Shown piece after piece: positions 12,167-13,531 of a DNA stretch of 13,531 nucleotides. This DNA is from Gemmatimonadota bacterium (lineage in GTDB: Bacteria; Gemmatimonadota; Gemmatimonadetes; Gemmatimonadales; GWC2-71-9), in NCBI GenBank assembly GCA_003220975.1, contig QHTX01000168.1, forward strand, positions 1 through 13,531, given 5' to 3'. Position 1 is the first letter of the stretch, and each line of letters opens with the position of its first letter. Below the pieces are notes generated by a model. It was not told where the DNA came from, ran no database searches, and worked only from the letters and a program-made list of their open reading frames with translations. The translations under genes and the position numbers were made by a program.

Positions 12167-13531
12167 TTACAAGATCGCCCAGAAATCCCGCGTCACGTCG
12201 AACGCCAGCCCGATCCGCCGGGTCTGCGCGCCATAACCCATCTCCCAGCGGAACACGCCGAGCCACTCGAGCGCGAGACCGAGGGTGACGCGGGCGCCGG
12301 GTGTCGCCGGCCAGGGCGTGCCCGCCACCGGGTGGTCGGCCCACCCCGTGGCCACGTACGGCGCGACCGTCAGGGTGCGTGGCGTGCGCGCGTACGGACC
12401 GACGCCGAGCGAGACGAACGGCACGGGGACGCGCCACTCCGCGTGGAGCAGCGCCATGCGGGCTCCGCCCCACGCCCGGAAGTCCTCGCCGAGCAGCGTG
12501 CCGCGGCCGCCGAGCACGAATGCGCGGTGGGCTGGCAACGCCGCGCTCGCGACGCCCCCCGCGGCGCGGATGAGCAGCCGCGCGGAGCCGACCGGCAGGA
12601 GCGCGTGCCCGGCGCCCGACAGTCGCAGATAGGTGGTTCCGCCGTCCAGCCGCCCACCCTCGAGCTGCGCCTCCAGGTGCAGGTCGCGCCGCACGGCGAA
12701 GCCTTCGCTGCGACGCTCCAGGCCGAGCCGCAGGAAATCCACGCCGCGGCCGCCCAGAGCGGGGTTGGGCCGGAACGTGCCGTTCGCGGGCGCGGCCGTG
12801 ATGCCGAGCGATCCGATCCACTCGCGGCCGCCGGTGGCGCTCCACTCGCTCCGCACGCCGACCCCGCGGCGATAGCGGAGCTGCGCGCCGTCCGCGAGAT
12901 AGTAGTCGCCGTAGTCGTCTCCGAACTCCTGTGACGCGAACGAGTTCAGGAGCGGCGCGATCACGGGCCAGTCGCCCACGTCGCGCACCTCACGGTACAC
13001 GCTCGCCTCGAGCGCGTCGCGCCCCTCGCGATCCGCGGCGGTGAGACGGCCCTTGGCTCGGGTGTCGCCGAATCCGTAGCTCGCGAGCCCGCGCAGCTCG
13101 CGTCGCTCGCCACCACCGCGCAGCACCACGCCGGCCCCGGCGGCGAGCCCTTCCACCCGGTTGGCGTGCAGCAGGTCGGAGAGGCTGCGCACGCCCAGGC
13201 GGTTGGCCTTGAGGCCCGTGAGGGCACGGCGCCCGGCGATCGCTTCGGCCTGGGCGCGCACCCGCTCCAGATCGTTCAGGCGTACCGGCTCCGCCACGTC
13301 CTGGATCGCGGCGCCCAGGGGCGTGGCCCAGGGGAACGAGTCGCGGTCCGCCTTGGGCAGGAACGTGATCTCGTCGCCCGCGAACCAGCTCGGCGCAAGC
13401 CCGAGGTTGAACACGTACCCGTCGATCTCCCAGCGGCCGCGGATGATGCCGCGGGCCGGCACGTCGAGCCAGGTGGCGCGGCGGCGGATCTCGATCTCCT
13501 GATGGTACGGTAGCCACCAACGCTGCTCCCA
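12167..13531 (-). CDS. Probable outer-membrane beta-barrel protein, C-terminal part (5' end outside window)
   Basis: 454 residues are visible and the frame is open to the right edge, so the ATG-like codon near 13462 need not be the start. The N-terminal visible part, WWLPYHQEIEIRRRATWLDVPARG then IIRGRWEIDGYVFNLGL, looks like a strand-rich domain preceding a barrel. The rest alternates short amphipathic strands with turns rich in Gly, Asp and Arg. Near the end FVLGGRGTLLGEDFRAWGG then ARMALLHAEWRVPVPF resembles the last strands of Omp85/FhaC-type barrels (the GG...LRGY...E-R-P pattern), though the RGY motif is not kept. It ends WAIL rather than with the usual aromatic residue. I place it as an outer-membrane barrel with moderate confidence and do not assign a substrate. 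Its stop is followed directly by the hairpin block. Confidence 0.7.
   Translation of the reverse strand, partial: WEQRWWLPYHQEIEIRRRATWLDVPARGIIRGRWEIDGYVFNLGLAPSWFAGDEITFLPKADRDSFPWATPLGAAIQDVAEPVRLNDLERVRAQAEAIAGRRALTGLKANRLGVRSLSDLLHANRVEGLAAGAGVVLRGGGERRELRGLASYGFGDTRAKGRLTAADREGRDALEASVYREVRDVGDWPVIAPLLNSFASQEFGDDYGDYYLADGAQLRYRRGVGVRSEWSATGGREWIGSLGITAAPANGTFRPNPALGGRGVDFLRLGLERRSEGFAVRRDLHLEAQLEGGRLDGGTTYLRLSGAGHALLPVGSARLLIRAAGGVASAALPAHRAFVLGGRGTLLGEDFRAWGGARMALLHAEWRVPVPFVSLGVGPYARTPRTLTVAPYVATGWADHPVAGTPWPATPGARVTLGLALEWLGVFRWEMGYGAQTRRIGLAFDVTRDFWAIL

Overview
This is a GC-rich, almost fully coding bacterial chromosomal window with 12 protein genes. No rRNA, tRNA, CRISPR array, transposase or phage gene was seen. 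The GC content, frequent GTG/TTG starts, the GspE/PilB-receiver fusion and the style of the unknown exported proteins suggest Gemmatimonadota or a related soil phylum. That placement is an inference from general familiarity and no marker here was searched.

Left block (+ strand, 1-3620): the 3' end of tig (trigger factor), then clpP, clpX, engB (GTPase for 50S ribosome assembly) and a small secreted protein of unknown function. Together this is a protein-folding, proteolysis and ribosome-assembly cluster with short gaps or overlaps. Two starts are odd. clpP has no usable start codon in frame where it is expected and looks shifted by one base. engB seems to start at CTG. A run of GACGGAAG units and its imperfect inverted copy flank the secretion-signal region of the small exported protein.

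Middle block (+ strand, 3680-5827): one gene for a membrane-anchored GAF-PAS hybrid histidine kinase with a C-terminal receiver that lacks the usual switch Thr/Ser. It starts at TTG behind a perfect AGGAGG. It converges on, and overlaps, the gene to its right.

Right block (- strand, read right to left, 11984 to 5749): a GspE/PilB-type secretion or pilus ATPase fused to a response-regulator receiver domain, then hisC, hisB, hisH, a NUDIX hydrolase, hisF and an alkyltransferase-like DNA-lesion-binding protein. From hisC to the last gene every junction is a stop/start overlap of 1 to 7 bases, so this is a tightly coupled operon. hisA, normally found between hisH and hisF, is missing and a NUDIX gene sits in its place.

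Right edge: a 182-base non-coding gap (11985-12166) holds a symmetrical set of four small hairpins with TGAA/TTCA loops. The outer two are inverted copies of each other with compensatory stem changes, resembling a REP/BIME element. Beyond it lies the 3' part of a probable outer-membrane beta-barrel protein gene (- strand) that runs off the window.

The most noteworthy items are the hairpin pair, the ATPase-receiver fusion, the NUDIX and alkyltransferase-like genes inside the his operon, and the clpP start anomaly. I did not find convincing evidence for a wholly new multi-gene system.
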